Source: Carnobacterium gallinarum DSM 4847 (GTDB taxonomy: Bacteria > Bacillota > Bacilli > Lactobacillales > Carnobacteriaceae). Taken from it: DNA of 64,000 nucleotides. Positions 18,325-27,126 of the stretch are shown here, in pieces. Location: the NCBI RefSeq assembly GCF_000744375.1, contig NZ_JQLU01000004.1, forward strand, positions 186,001 to 250,000, in the 5' to 3' direction. The notes beneath the pieces were generated by a model. It ran no database searches. It worked only from the letters and a program-made list of their open reading frames with translations, and was not told where the DNA came from. Every line of letters starts with the position of its first letter. Position 1 is the first letter of the stretch. Both the position numbers and the translations under genes were made by a program.

Positions 18325-19122
18325 ATGGCGGATATTAATGTCAAAATTGATGTTTTCGAAGGACCGCTTGATTTATTATTGCATTTAATCCAAAAACTAG
18401 AACTAGATATCTATGATATTCCCATGGCTGAAATCACAGCGCAATATCTAGCTTATCTTCATACCATGAAGGAGCTGGAGCTGGATATCGCCGGGGATTA
18501 TTTAGTAATGGCAGCCAGTTTAATGGCGATTAAGAGTAAAATGTTATTGCCTAAGCAGGAGTTAGAAATTCCAGAAGATGAAGAAGGTTTTTACGAAGAA
18601 GGAGAAGATCCTCGTGATGCTTTAGTAGATCAATTATTGGAATACCGGAAGTATAAATATGCTGCGGACCTTTTAAAAGATAAAGAAGAAGAACGTAGTC
18701 AATATTACACAAAAACGCCAATGAATTTACAAGAGTTACAATTAGATGTACCCATGGAGCCTTTGCAAATATCAACAGTTGATTTATTTGTAGCTTTTCA
18801 TCAAATGATGACTAAAAAACAAAAGAAAATTCCGATGCAAACTAAAATTGCAGCTGAGGAAATAACAATCGATGAAAAAATGAACACAATTGTGAAACGT
18901 TTAAAACGGTTGAAAAAAAATGAATCGCTTTTATTTGATGATTTTTTCCAAGAACCAAGTAAATCAGAAATGGTAACAACATTTATGGCTTTGTTGGAAC
19001 TTATTAAAGAGGGAATGATTTGGATTAGCCAAGATGAAATTTGTGGGGATATCTTAGTCTATGGTTCTGAAAAAGATGAAATAAATGAAGATGAAACAAT
19101 TCAAGGAGTAGAAGCGGAATGA
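18325..19122 (+). CDS. scpA: Segregation and condensation protein A
   Basis: A 265-residue kleisin that bridges the SMC dimer and binds ScpB in the chromosome-condensing complex. The N-terminal SMC-neck-binding helices carry the family hallmark KIDVFEGPLDLLLHLIQKLE and LDIYDIPMAEITAQYL; the middle is acidic and variable; the C-terminal winged helix begins about residue 200. The stop overlaps the scpB start by 4 bp (ATGA), so the two are translationally coupled. Confidence 0.96.
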   Translation: MADINVKIDVFEGPLDLLLHLIQKLELDIYDIPMAEITAQYLAYLHTMKELELDIAGDYLVMAASLMAIKSKMLLPKQELEIPEDEEGFYEEGEDPRDALVDQLLEYRKYKYAADLLKDKEEERSQYYTKTPMNLQELQLDVPMEPLQISTVDLFVAFHQMMTKKQKKIPMQTKIAAEEITIDEKMNTIVKRLKRLKKNESLLFDDFFQEPSKSEMVTTFMALLELIKEGMIWISQDEICGDILVYGSEKDEINEDETIQGVEAE

Positions 19123-19703
19123 ATGAATTAGGAGCCGTAGAAACCTTGCTTTTTGTAGCAGGTGATGAAGGCCTTTCTTTGGAAGAAATTGCGTCTGTTT
19201 TAGACTGCACAACTCAATTTGTGTTTCAACTATTGAATCAATTACAAAAAATGTATGAAGAATCTAAAACAAGCGGTTTGATGTTACTTGAAGTTGGCAA
19301 TCACTATCAATTAGCAACCAAAAAAGAGTATGCAGATTTAATTAAAAAATATGCGGTATCACCGCTATCAACCAATCTTTCGCAAGCGGCGTTAGAAACA
19401 TTAGCAATTATTGCTTATAAACAACCTTTAACTAGAATGGAAATTGATGAAATTCGTGGTGTGCAAACATCAGGTGCGCTACAAAAATTATTGCTTAGAG
19501 GGTTAATTGAAGACAAAGGACGAGTAAATGGTCCTGGACGAGCAATATTGTATGGAACAACCGATTATTTTATGGATTATTTTGGTTTAAAGACATTAAA
19601 AGAATTACCAGCAATTGATGAGCTGGAACAAGATCAAGAAGAAGTCGAATCGGATTTGTTTTTTGAAAAATTCAATCAACAATTTCAAACACAAGAAGAG
19701 TAA
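19119..19703 (+). CDS. scpB: Segregation and condensation protein B
   Basis: A 194-residue protein with two tandem winged-helix domains (about residues 1-80 and 90-165), including the conserved LSQAALETLAIIAYKQPLTR and EIRGVQTSGALQKLLLRGLI segments. It dimerises and binds the ScpA linker to shape the SMC complex. Its ATG overlaps the end of scpA. It is followed 25 bp later by rluB, the same order as in B. subtilis with dacB and spm genes removed. Confidence 0.96.
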   Translation: MNELGAVETLLFVAGDEGLSLEEIASVLDCTTQFVFQLLNQLQKMYEESKTSGLMLLEVGNHYQLATKKEYADLIKKYAVSPLSTNLSQAALETLAIIAYKQPLTRMEIDEIRGVQTSGALQKLLLRGLIEDKGRVNGPGRAILYGTTDYFMDYFGLKTLKELPAIDELEQDQEEVESDLFFEKFNQQFQTQEE

Positions 19704-19728
19704 ATGTTAAAAACAAAGGGGAATTATA

Positions 19729-20472
19729 ATGGAACGATTACAAAAAGTAATAGCACATGCAGGCGTTGCATCTCGACGTAAGGCTGAAGAATTAATTGCA
19801 ACTGGACACGTAAAGGTAAATGGATTAACTGTTAAGGAAATGGGGATTCAAGTTGGTAATTCAGATGTGATTGAAGTAGATGGAGTTCCAATCGATCGCG
19901 AACAACCAGTTTATTTCTTACTGTATAAACCAAGAAATACGATTTCTGCTGTTTCAGATGATAAAGAACGCCGTGTTGTAACGGATTTCTTTTATGGTGT
20001 TTCACAACGAATTTATCCAGTAGGAAGATTAGATTATGATACGACTGGTGTGTTGATTATGACTAACGATGGGGAATTATCACAGCAATTGATGCATCCT
20101 AAATATCATATTGCGAAAACATATGTTGCAAAAGTTAAAGGGATTGTTGATCCTATGTCAATCCGGAAATTAGAACGCGGAATTGTGATTGAAGGACAAA
20201 AAACTGCACCAGCAGAAGCTCGTTTGATTTCAGCTGATCGTGTTAAACAAACATCTATTGTTGAATTGACAATCTATGAAGGTCGGAATCGTCAAGTAAA
20301 AAATATGTTTTTAGCATTAGGACATCCCGTTCAAAAGTTAAAACGTGAAACCTATGGAACGTTAAATTTATCAGGATTAAAACCAGGTGACTGGAGAGAA
20401 TTAAAACCTTTTGAGGTAAACCAATTAAGAAACTTAGCAAAAGAATCACAAAATAAAAGCTCTAAGAGGTAA
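19729..20472 (+). CDS. rluB: 23S rRNA pseudouridine synthase RluB
   Basis: A 247-residue RsuA/RluB-family enzyme expected to make pseudouridine at position 2605 (E. coli numbering) of 23S rRNA. It has an N-terminal S4 RNA-binding domain (residues 1-60, RLQKVIAHAGVASRRKAEELI) and a catalytic domain with GRLDYDTTGVLIMTNDG near residue 100, in which the first Asp is catalytic, and GRNRQVKNM near 185. The basic tail is short. Last gene of the ribT-scpAB-rluB run. Confidence 0.95.
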   Translation: MERLQKVIAHAGVASRRKAEELIATGHVKVNGLTVKEMGIQVGNSDVIEVDGVPIDREQPVYFLLYKPRNTISAVSDDKERRVVTDFFYGVSQRIYPVGRLDYDTTGVLIMTNDGELSQQLMHPKYHIAKTYVAKVKGIVDPMSIRKLERGIVIEGQKTAPAEARLISADRVKQTSIVELTIYEGRNRQVKNMFLALGHPVQKLKRETYGTLNLSGLKPGDWRELKPFEVNQLRNLAKESQNKSSKR

Positions 20473-20489
20473 TTACTAGAGGTTATTGG

Positions 20490-20519
20490 TTGAAAAAATA
20501 ATCGATTGTTGTGTATAAT
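20490..20519 (+). promoter_or_regulatory. Predicted promoter of resD-resE
   Basis: TTGAAA at 20490-20495 and TATAAT at 20514-20519 with an 18-bp spacer. Confidence 0.6.
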
Positions 20520-20563
20520 TAAGTAGCTAGTGGACTTGTTTTTAGAAAGAGGGTAACAAAAAA

Positions 20564-21286
20564 ATGAAAACCGATGCGGTAAGTATACTGATTGTCGATG
20601 ACGAAGAAAGAATTCGACGCTTATTGAGAATGTATTTAGAACGTGAAAATTTCATTATTACCGAAACCGATAATGGAGAAGATGCACTTTCTTTAGCTTT
20701 AGAAAATGATTATGATTTAATTTTATTAGACTTGATGTTACCCAAAATGGATGGGATTGAAGTAGCTAAAAACTTAAGAGAAACAAAAGAAACACCTATT
20801 ATGATGTTAACAGCTAAAGGTGAAGAAACAAATCGTGTACAAGGGTTTGAAGTTGGAGCAGATGATTATATCGTGAAACCATTTAGCCCACGGGAAGTTG
20901 TTTTACGTGTTGCTGCTATTTTAAAAAGAACTCAAAGTGTGAAACCAGTAGTACCAGAAAATCCTGATTTAATTGTTTTTCCACATATCGAAGTAGACAA
21001 TCAAGCCCATCGTGTTTTAGCAGATGGCAAACCAGTGAATTTGACACCTAAAGAATACGATTTACTCCTTTATTTGGCTCAGGCACCAGATCAGATTTTT
21101 GGTCGTGAACAATTGCTACGTGAAGTGTGGAAATATGAATTTTTTGGAGATTTACGAACAGTGGATACACACGTAAAAAGGCTTCGTGAAAAATTAGCAC
21201 AACAATCAGATCAAGCAGCTAAAATGATTGTGACTGTCTGGGGATTAGGGTATAAATTTAATTCTCATTATGACTCTAAGGAGTAA
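20564..21286 (+). CDS. resD: ResD/SrrA-like response regulator
   Basis: A 240-residue OmpR-type regulator. The receiver has the canonical acidic pair in LIVDDEE, phosphoacceptor Asp in LILLDLMLP near 57, MMLTAKGEE and the Lys of VKPFSP. The winged helix spans about 140-235 (LTPKEYDLLLYLAQ, TVDTHVKRLREKL, TVWGLGYKF). The cognate kinase follows 6 bp later. Position after rluB is that of ResD in Bacillus, SrrA in Staphylococcus; those control respiration and oxygen response. The resABC cytochrome genes are absent, so the regulon here probably differs. Confidence 0.85.
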   Translation: MKTDAVSILIVDDEERIRRLLRMYLERENFIITETDNGEDALSLALENDYDLILLDLMLPKMDGIEVAKNLRETKETPIMMLTAKGEETNRVQGFEVGADDYIVKPFSPREVVLRVAAILKRTQSVKPVVPENPDLIVFPHIEVDNQAHRVLADGKPVNLTPKEYDLLLYLAQAPDQIFGREQLLREVWKYEFFGDLRTVDTHVKRLREKLAQQSDQAAKMIVTVWGLGYKFNSHYDSKE

Positions 21287-21292
21287 CCCTGT

Positions 21293-23110
21293 ATGACAAA
21301 ATTAAATAGTATCGTTTTTCGGACATGGATGGTGACAATGGGAATTGTCGCCTTTTGTTTAATTAGTAGTACCTTAATTTATTCCAGTATTTATCAAAAG
21401 CATGTTGAAAAAGTATATGTAGATGAATTTAATGAATCTATTTCCAATGTAGAGAAGTTAGTGATGGAGAATCCAGAATTTTTATTAAAAAATCCGGATA
21501 AATTTGAACCATTTGATACACATTTATTTTTTACGATTGAATACAATGGTGAAAAACGTGAATTTTTCAATAATTATGATAAAGAAATTGGAATTGATAA
21601 AACGTTTATTAATCGGATTTTAAGCCGAAAAGATGTAGTGAAGTCTGTTAAAACCGGGGTTGATGATGAGATTCATGGGCATGCAGAGTTAGCTGGATAT
21701 AGTAATTCCGATTTTATTTTATCGATTAAACATTTTAGTTATAATGGCAAAAAAGGCGTGCTTTATTCCTATGGAGATTTATCTTTTTTAACTAAAATTG
21801 CAAATCAAATGAGTTATTGGACCCTTTCTATTTTTCTGATGTTATTGTTATTATCAATTTTATTTTATTATTTCTTGAAGTTAAAAATTGGAGATCCGTT
21901 ATCAAAAATGCGAGATATTGCTTTTGAGTATGCTAAAAATGATTTTACTCACCAAGCCCCTGTAACATCAAAAGATGAGTTGTTACAATTAGCTTTAGCT
22001 ATGAATAAAATGGGGAAATCTTTGGAATCGATTGGAATGGCAACCAGGCAAGAGAAGGAATTATTGGCTCATATTCTATCCTCTATGACGACGGGTGTTT
22101 TATTCTATAATCGTGATAAAGATTTGTTGATGTCCAATCCAATGGGTGAGGAATTCTTGCAACAGTGGCGTCGTAGTGCTCAGTATACGAACTCTGATAC
22201 GATTCCTTATATTTTAGATCAAAAAATTAATGAGATTATTGAAAGCACAGTAGATGTAACCTTTGAATTACAATTAGATGATTATTATTATAAAATTAAT
22301 CTAGTTCCTTTGTATAGTGAGGACATGATTACGGTTCGTGGTGTGTTAGCTTCAGTGCAAGATATGACGAAGGAACGTCGTTTAGATACAATGAGAGTTG
22401 ATTTTATCAGCAATGTTTCTCATGAACTTCGGACACCTTTAGTGATGATTCGTGGATACAGTGAAGCAATCTTGGATGATGTGGCTGAAACTCGTGAAGA
22501 AAAACATGAAATGGCTAAAATTATTTGGGAAGAGTCTGAACGCATGAGTAAAATGGTAAATGAAATGTTAGATTTGTCTAGAATGGAAGCGGGTTATATT
22601 GAACTACAATGTACAGATGTTGATTTGTACGGTTTTGTTCGTGATTTAATGTCACGTTTTAATCAAATTGCCCAGTCAGGTGAAGTAACATTATCTTTTG
22701 AAATTCAAAAGGGAATGGACACGTACTATATGGATGAAGACAAAATGAGTCAAGTTTTGTTTAATTTAACGAATAATGCCATCCGTCACACCATTATGGC
22801 CAATCGAGAAGATGGCGAAGTCCGAATTAGTGTTCGTTTAGATCGAATTATGGATGAACTATTGATTGAAGTGTTGGATAATGGAACTGGAATTCCAAAA
22901 AAAGATTTGCCTTATATTTTTGAACGCTTCTTCAAGGTAGATAAATCTCGAGTAATTGATAAACAAAACCAAACGGGAACAGGGATAGGTTTGTCAATTG
23001 TAAAAAATATTGTTGAAGAGCATGAAGGATATATGGAAGTTCAGAGCGAGGAAAATGTTTCAACTAGTTTTATTATACATTTACCTTATCAAGATAAAAT
23101 TGAAAAATAA
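21293..23110 (+). CDS. resE: ResE/SrrB-like sensor histidine kinase
   Basis: A 605-residue membrane kinase. Transmembrane helix 1 is about residues 12-30 and helix 2 about 175-198, enclosing an extracytoplasmic sensor of about 145 residues. HAMP follows (to about 250), then a PAS-like domain (LAHILSSMTTGVLFYN near 262), the phosphorylated His in VSHELRTP near 380 and the ATPase with FNLTNNAIRH, LDNGTGIP, YIFERFFKVDK and GTGIGLSIV. It presumably phosphorylates the regulator encoded just upstream. The signal is unknown. Confidence 0.9.
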   Translation: MTKLNSIVFRTWMVTMGIVAFCLISSTLIYSSIYQKHVEKVYVDEFNESISNVEKLVMENPEFLLKNPDKFEPFDTHLFFTIEYNGEKREFFNNYDKEIGIDKTFINRILSRKDVVKSVKTGVDDEIHGHAELAGYSNSDFILSIKHFSYNGKKGVLYSYGDLSFLTKIANQMSYWTLSIFLMLLLLSILFYYFLKLKIGDPLSKMRDIAFEYAKNDFTHQAPVTSKDELLQLALAMNKMGKSLESIGMATRQEKELLAHILSSMTTGVLFYNRDKDLLMSNPMGEEFLQQWRRSAQYTNSDTIPYILDQKINEIIESTVDVTFELQLDDYYYKINLVPLYSEDMITVRGVLASVQDMTKERRLDTMRVDFISNVSHELRTPLVMIRGYSEAILDDVAETREEKHEMAKIIWEESERMSKMVNEMLDLSRMEAGYIELQCTDVDLYGFVRDLMSRFNQIAQSGEVTLSFEIQKGMDTYYMDEDKMSQVLFNLTNNAIRHTIMANREDGEVRISVRLDRIMDELLIEVLDNGTGIPKKDLPYIFERFFKVDKSRVIDKQNQTGTGIGLSIVKNIVEEHEGYMEVQSEENVSTSFIIHLPYQDKIEK

Positions 23111-23151
23111 ATGTATAAAATATTATAGCTAACTATTAGTAAGCAATTAGC

Positions 23152-23179
23152 TTGCATAATTACAAATATACGGTATAAT
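23152..23179 (+). promoter_or_regulatory. Predicted promoter of the ribU transcript
   Basis: TTGCAT at 23152-23157 and TATAAT at 23174-23179 with a 16-bp spacer. Transcription should begin near 23186, inside the palindrome that follows. Confidence 0.7.
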
Positions 23180-23180
23180 G

Positions 23181-23206
23181 TTTGTATACATTGCAATGTA
23201 TACAAA
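23181..23206. promoter_or_regulatory. Perfect 26-bp palindrome over the ribU transcription start
   Basis: TTTGTATACATTG at 23181-23193 is followed immediately by its exact reverse complement at 23194-23206. It starts one base after the -10 element. It is a strong candidate repressor operator; it could alternatively form a 5'-end hairpin in the transcript. Confidence 0.65.
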
Positions 23207-23221
23207 ATAATTTAATGATTC

Positions 23222-23343
23222 GTCTTCAGGGGCAGGGTGTAATTCCCGACCGGTGGTAAAGTCCACGACCTATTTAGTTCGCTAAATGGCTGAACTGGTG
23301 TAATTCCAGTACCGACAGTAAAGTCTGGATAAAGAAGATGGGG
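23222..23343 (+). ncRNA. FMN riboswitch aptamer (RFN element)
   Basis: All conserved RFN segments are present in order: CTTCAGGGGCAGGGTG, AATTCCCGACCGGTGG, AAAGTCCACGACC, a variable hairpin, CTGGTGTAATTCCAG, TACCGACAGTAAAGTCTGGAT and the closing AAGAAG. It binds FMN and, with the terminator downstream, shuts off ribU when flavin is plentiful. Confidence 0.95.
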
Positions 23344-23360
23344 CTTATTTGAATCTATTC

Positions 23361-23413
23361 AAATGCTCTGTTTAGTATGTTCTGAAGAGAAACTACTGAC
23401 GAGCATTTTTTTA
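23361..23413 (+). terminator. Riboswitch-controlled terminator of the ribU leader
   Basis: AAATGCTC at 23361-23368 pairs with GAGCATTT at 23401-23408, with extra pairing inside the long loop, followed by a run of T. It sits between the FMN aptamer and ribU. Confidence 0.75.
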
Positions 23414-23519
23414 TTTAATTAATTTATTTGATAACGAAATAGATTGATATTAAGTAGTGTTGTAATAGAGGAGAATAATTCCACAATCGCTCTAGATGAA
23501 TCCTTTTAGGAGGATTTTT

Positions 23520-24113
23520 ATGAAAACCAGTAATACCAAAAGATTAGTAGGAATTGCCATGTTTGGGGCAATTGCTTATGTGTTAATGTTCTTTGCTTTT
23601 CCAATCTTACCCAGTGCGTCCTTTTTAAAAATTGATTTTAGTGATATTCCAATTTTATTAGGTATGTTTCTATATGGTCCAATGGGTGGTGTATTGATTG
23701 CGTTAATTCGGAGCATCTTACATTATGTGCAAACGGGTGGCGATATGGGCTATCCAATTGGTGATGTAGCAAGCTTTGTAGCAACATTAACGTATGCTTT
23801 TCCAATTTACTTGATTATCAATAAACAACTTAAAAAACAAAAATTAACGTTGCCTCATATGGTAATGGCAAATGTCACAGGAACTGTTAGTATGACGGTT
23901 GTCATGTCTATAGCTAATTGGCTGATTTTAACGCCATTATATTTAGCTGTAATGGGCTTTAGTGTAGGACCAATTAGACAATACATTTTACTTGGGATTC
24001 TACCTTTTAATATTATTAAAGGGCTACTAGTCAGTATTGTATTTATCTTCATGTTCAGTACAATGCAGTCTTGGATTATCAAAAATCAAGCGAATACAAC
24101 TCTTTATAAATAA
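23520..24113 (+). CDS. ribU: Riboflavin ECF transporter substrate-binding subunit RibU
   Basis: A 197-residue integral membrane protein with about six helices, the S component that captures riboflavin and works with the shared EcfAA'T module encoded elsewhere. Typical features are a basic N-terminus (KTSNTKRLVGIAMFGAIAYV), SASFLKIDFSDIPILLGMFLYGP near 35-60 and the GDVASFVATL segment. The FMN riboswitch directly upstream confirms the substrate class. TAGGAGG at 23507-23513 sets the start at ATG 23520; an ATG at 23496 lies ahead of that site. No riboflavin synthesis genes are present in the window. Confidence 0.95.
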   Translation: MKTSNTKRLVGIAMFGAIAYVLMFFAFPILPSASFLKIDFSDIPILLGMFLYGPMGGVLIALIRSILHYVQTGGDMGYPIGDVASFVATLTYAFPIYLIINKQLKKQKLTLPHMVMANVTGTVSMTVVMSIANWLILTPLYLAVMGFSVGPIRQYILLGILPFNIIKGLLVSIVFIFMFSTMQSWIIKNQANTTLYK

Positions 24114-24157
24114 AAAAAACTTTTGTAGTGGGATTTCTGCTACAAAAGTTTTTTTAT
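24114..24157 (+). terminator. Intrinsic terminator of ribU
   Basis: AACTTTTGTAG pairs perfectly with CTACAAAAGTT, followed by a T run. Confidence 0.9.
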
Positions 24158-24229
24158 TTATGGCATTGAAATGACGAATAAAAGATGCTAGTACGCTAGT
24201 AATTTGATATGATAGGATTAACGAAAGAG

Positions 24230-24457
24230 TTAAAAGGGTTTAGAAGCTCGTAAGATAGCATGTGTCGGACAGATTAGATAGGCTGCTTTAAATTCATCAG
24301 TTAGATTAGTAGGAATTGTTTGAGAACCTTGATTTTGATCTAATTGATTAAAGGCAATTCCGACTTCAGTGTAATCAAAGATAGCTGGCGCTTTAATCTG
24401 GCATAAGCCGCATGCAATACATTTTTCTTGCGCAACTTTTGTATAAATTTCAGACAT
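24230..24457 (-). CDS. fer: Single-cluster [4Fe-4S] ferredoxin
   Basis: A 75-residue acidic cytosolic electron carrier. C13, C16 and C19 (CIACGLC) plus C63 (ICPTHAI) supply the four ligands of one [4Fe-4S] cluster; the second cluster of clostridial ferredoxins is absent. Length and sequence match Bacillus Fer, which lies next to ypbB and recQ as here. It is divergent from ypbB, whose start is 45 bp away. Electron partners cannot be read from the window. Confidence 0.93.
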   Translation of the reverse strand: MSEIYTKVAQEKCIACGLCQIKAPAIFDYTEVGIAFNQLDQNQGSQTIPTNLTDEFKAAYLICPTHAILRASKPF

Positions 24458-24501
24458 TGCTAGACCTCGTTTTTATTATAGTATAGTTAGGATGGAAAAA
24501 A

Positions 24502-25569
24502 ATGGAGCAGCTTTCTTATTTAGAGTACCTATTATTTAGTTTATTTTCAACTAAAAAGTCACGTAAAGCTATGACAGTTTACCATATTGTTTCAGGTAAA
24601 AGAACAGCTTCCATTCTTTATCAAGCTGAAATTTATCAGCTATCAGCTTATTTTAGCCTATTTTCTAAGTTAAAAAAAGAGCAGTATCAAAAAATTATTG
24701 AAAAAGGGATAACGCTAAAGCTTTTAATTTATGAAAATGAAGAACAATTGCTCCTTACTGAAAAAGGTGTTCAGTGGCTGGAAACGTATTTTTCAAGTCA
24801 TCATTTACCAGTGAATTTAAATTTATTACACTATGGACGTTGGGTGAATGAATTTTGGCGTAGAGTGCTATTTTTAAGTCAGGTTTTGTCAGAAATTAGA
24901 TATGAGAATAAGGGCTATCTCCCGATTGAAAAGGAATGGCGTATTCAAATCTGGGTAAAAAGCTGGCTACAAAAGCAAAAATTAGAACGGAGCCTAGTAG
25001 CAAAAGATTTTGGTGCAGAGTGGTTGAATTTAGGCTCTACCCTATCGGAGCAGAAAATGACGATTTTAGTTGGCTATTTGTCTGGCTACAACACGATTGG
25101 ACAAACGACACAACAATTGGCAACAAGTTTAGCGACTGAACCTAGTGAAATCAGTGTCAGCTTAGTTGAGGCACTATGTGAGATGATTGTTGAAATTCAA
25201 CAAAATAAGGTGGTTTATCCACTTTTATATCAGATTCAAGCAGAATTGGAACAATCTATAGGTGCAGTGAGCCAAAGTATTCGTAAGACAGAAGAAGAAT
25301 TAAAAAATGGATTGAGTTTAGAAGACATCACTCAAATGCGTCAATTAAAACTTAGTACAGTTTCTGAACATATGATTGAATTGGCGATTATTGATCCCAA
25401 ATTTTCAGTGAGAGCAGTTATTAAAAATCAACCATTTGTAGAAGTTAGTCAACTTTTACAAGTTAATCCAAGTTGTACCTATACAGAGATCAAAGAACAA
25501 TTTCCAGAAGTGCCTTTTTATGTGTATCGTATTGTTCAATTGGAAAGGTGGCGGGCAGATAATGAATGA
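24502..25569 (+). CDS. ypbB: YpbB family helix-turn-helix protein
   Basis: A 355-residue mostly helical soluble protein. The last 100 residues form a helix-turn-helix module (LKNGLSLEDITQMRQLKLSTVSEHMIELA) resembling the HTH_40 domain found in YpbB and at the C-terminus of some RecQ helicases. It lies between fer and recQ, as in Bacillus, and its stop overlaps the recQ start, so it is likely a partner or cofactor of that helicase; the partnership is inference. The direct DNA target is unknown. Confidence 0.82.
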   Translation: MEQLSYLEYLLFSLFSTKKSRKAMTVYHIVSGKRTASILYQAEIYQLSAYFSLFSKLKKEQYQKIIEKGITLKLLIYENEEQLLLTEKGVQWLETYFSSHHLPVNLNLLHYGRWVNEFWRRVLFLSQVLSEIRYENKGYLPIEKEWRIQIWVKSWLQKQKLERSLVAKDFGAEWLNLGSTLSEQKMTILVGYLSGYNTIGQTTQQLATSLATEPSEISVSLVEALCEMIVEIQQNKVVYPLLYQIQAELEQSIGAVSQSIRKTEEELKNGLSLEDITQMRQLKLSTVSEHMIELAIIDPKFSVRAVIKNQPFVEVSQLLQVNPSCTYTEIKEQFPEVPFYVYRIVQLERWRADNE

Positions 25570-27025
25570 ATTGGAAACTAAGTTAAATCAAGCGTTAGAA
25601 CACTATTTTCACTATACTAGCTTCCGACCAGGTCAAAAGGAAACCATTTTGGCAGCTCTTAATCATGAAAATACATTAGTCTTATTGCCAACGGGTACTG
25701 GAAAATCGATTTGTTATCAATTGACGGGCTATTTACTTGAAGGGATGGTTGTAATTGTTTCGCCACTGTTATCTTTAATGCAGGATCAAGTTGAGCAATT
25801 AAAACAAAAAGGTGAAAAACGGGTAGCGGCATTAACTAGCATGCTCGATTATCAAGAAAAAAATTTTATTTTTCAACATTTTAAAGAGTATAAATTTTTA
25901 TTTTTATCGCCTGAAATGTTGCAGCAAGAACGAGTAATGCAGGAATTAAAACAAGTGAAAATAGCTTTATTTGCTATTGATGAGGCGCATTGTATTTCAC
26001 AATGGGGGATGGATTTTCGACCGGATTATTTAGCTTTAGGAACTATTCGTCAGCAACTAAACTGGCCACTAACGATGGCTTTAACTGCAACCGCGAATCA
26101 ACGTGTGCGAGAGGATATCTTTGTTTCATTAAAATTAGTCCCACAAGAAACGACACAGGTCATTCACTCAGTGGATCGTCCCAATATTGGACTTAAAACA
26201 ATTGAATGTTATAAAAATAAAAATGAAATAGTGCTAGAATATGTAAGAAAATTAGAGAAGCCTGGAATTATTTACTTTTCTAGTCGGAAAATGGCAGATG
26301 AGCTGGCGGAATTGATTCGTCAAGAGACTTCTTTGGTTGCCGAGAGTTATCATTCAGTGATAGAATCACAGGATAGAATTCGGTTGCAACAGCAGTTCAT
26401 TCATAATCAAATTGATATTGTCTGTGCAACGAATGCATTTGGAATGGGTGTTAATAAGGCGAATATCCGTTTTGTGATTCATTATCATATACCTAGTAGC
26501 ATGGAAAGTTATCTCCAAGAAATTGGTCGTTGTGGTCGGGATGGAGAGGAAAGTTTGGCACTGTTATTATATGAAAAAAGTGACGTGTACTTGCAGATGC
26601 GTTTACAGGAAAATGATTTACCTACAGAGGATATGATCGCGTACACTTATCGAAAAGGCAGTGTTTTAACTGGCAGTTGTAGTGAAAGTCAACAACGGTT
26701 GTTAGAAAATTTTCTGGCGCTAAAAATTCCCTTAGAAGATGCTAAAGCTCAATTAAGAAGTCGAGCCTTTCAAAAGAATAGTCAATTGAATTATATGGTG
26801 GATTATGCTGAAACTTCTGGTTGTAAGCGGGAAATGATGTTACACTATTTTGAGGAACAAAAATCAAAGGTTATTTCAAATTGCTGTAGTAGTTGTGGAT
26901 TGGATGAAGAGCCGTATTTACAAAAAGACGGTAAATTACCTTCCTTAACGAAAAATGAGTTAGAAAAAGCAAATAACTGGCAAGAAAAATTAATTCAGCT
27001 TTTTAATTTTCCTGTAAATTATTAA
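25562..27025 (+). CDS. recQ: RecQ family ATP-dependent DNA helicase (short, RecS-like)
   Basis: A 487-residue superfamily 2 helicase. Motifs: FRPGQKETI near 20, Walker A LPTGTGKSICYQ near 45, IDEAHCISQWGMDFRPDY near 140, LTATAN near 175, GIIYFSSRK, ATNAFGMGVNKANIRFVIHY and QEIGRCGRDG (motif VI) near 322. After the helicase core there is a Cys-containing zinc region (CKREMML, CCSSCG) but no HRDC domain, as in B. subtilis RecS. It unwinds recombination intermediates. The ATG at 25562 overlaps ypbB by 8 bp. Confidence 0.93.
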   Translation: MNELETKLNQALEHYFHYTSFRPGQKETILAALNHENTLVLLPTGTGKSICYQLTGYLLEGMVVIVSPLLSLMQDQVEQLKQKGEKRVAALTSMLDYQEKNFIFQHFKEYKFLFLSPEMLQQERVMQELKQVKIALFAIDEAHCISQWGMDFRPDYLALGTIRQQLNWPLTMALTATANQRVREDIFVSLKLVPQETTQVIHSVDRPNIGLKTIECYKNKNEIVLEYVRKLEKPGIIYFSSRKMADELAELIRQETSLVAESYHSVIESQDRIRLQQQFIHNQIDIVCATNAFGMGVNKANIRFVIHYHIPSSMESYLQEIGRCGRDGEESLALLLYEKSDVYLQMRLQENDLPTEDMIAYTYRKGSVLTGSCSESQQRLLENFLALKIPLEDAKAQLRSRAFQKNSQLNYMVDYAETSGCKREMMLHYFEEQKSKVISNCCSSCGLDEEPYLQKDGKLPSLTKNELEKANNWQEKLIQLFNFPVNY

Positions 27026-27126
27026 GAATTTGTTAGAAGATTTAACATTCATAATAATCTTTTAAAAGACAAGTATCTTATTAGTATGGTACAATTAGAG
27101 TGAAATATTTTTAGGAGGAAATCCAA

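Noticed and set aside
24178-24200. CTAGTACGCTAG partial palindrome between ribU and fer
   Set aside because: It is short and imperfect, and lies downstream of both convergent genes with no obvious promoter; likely chance.
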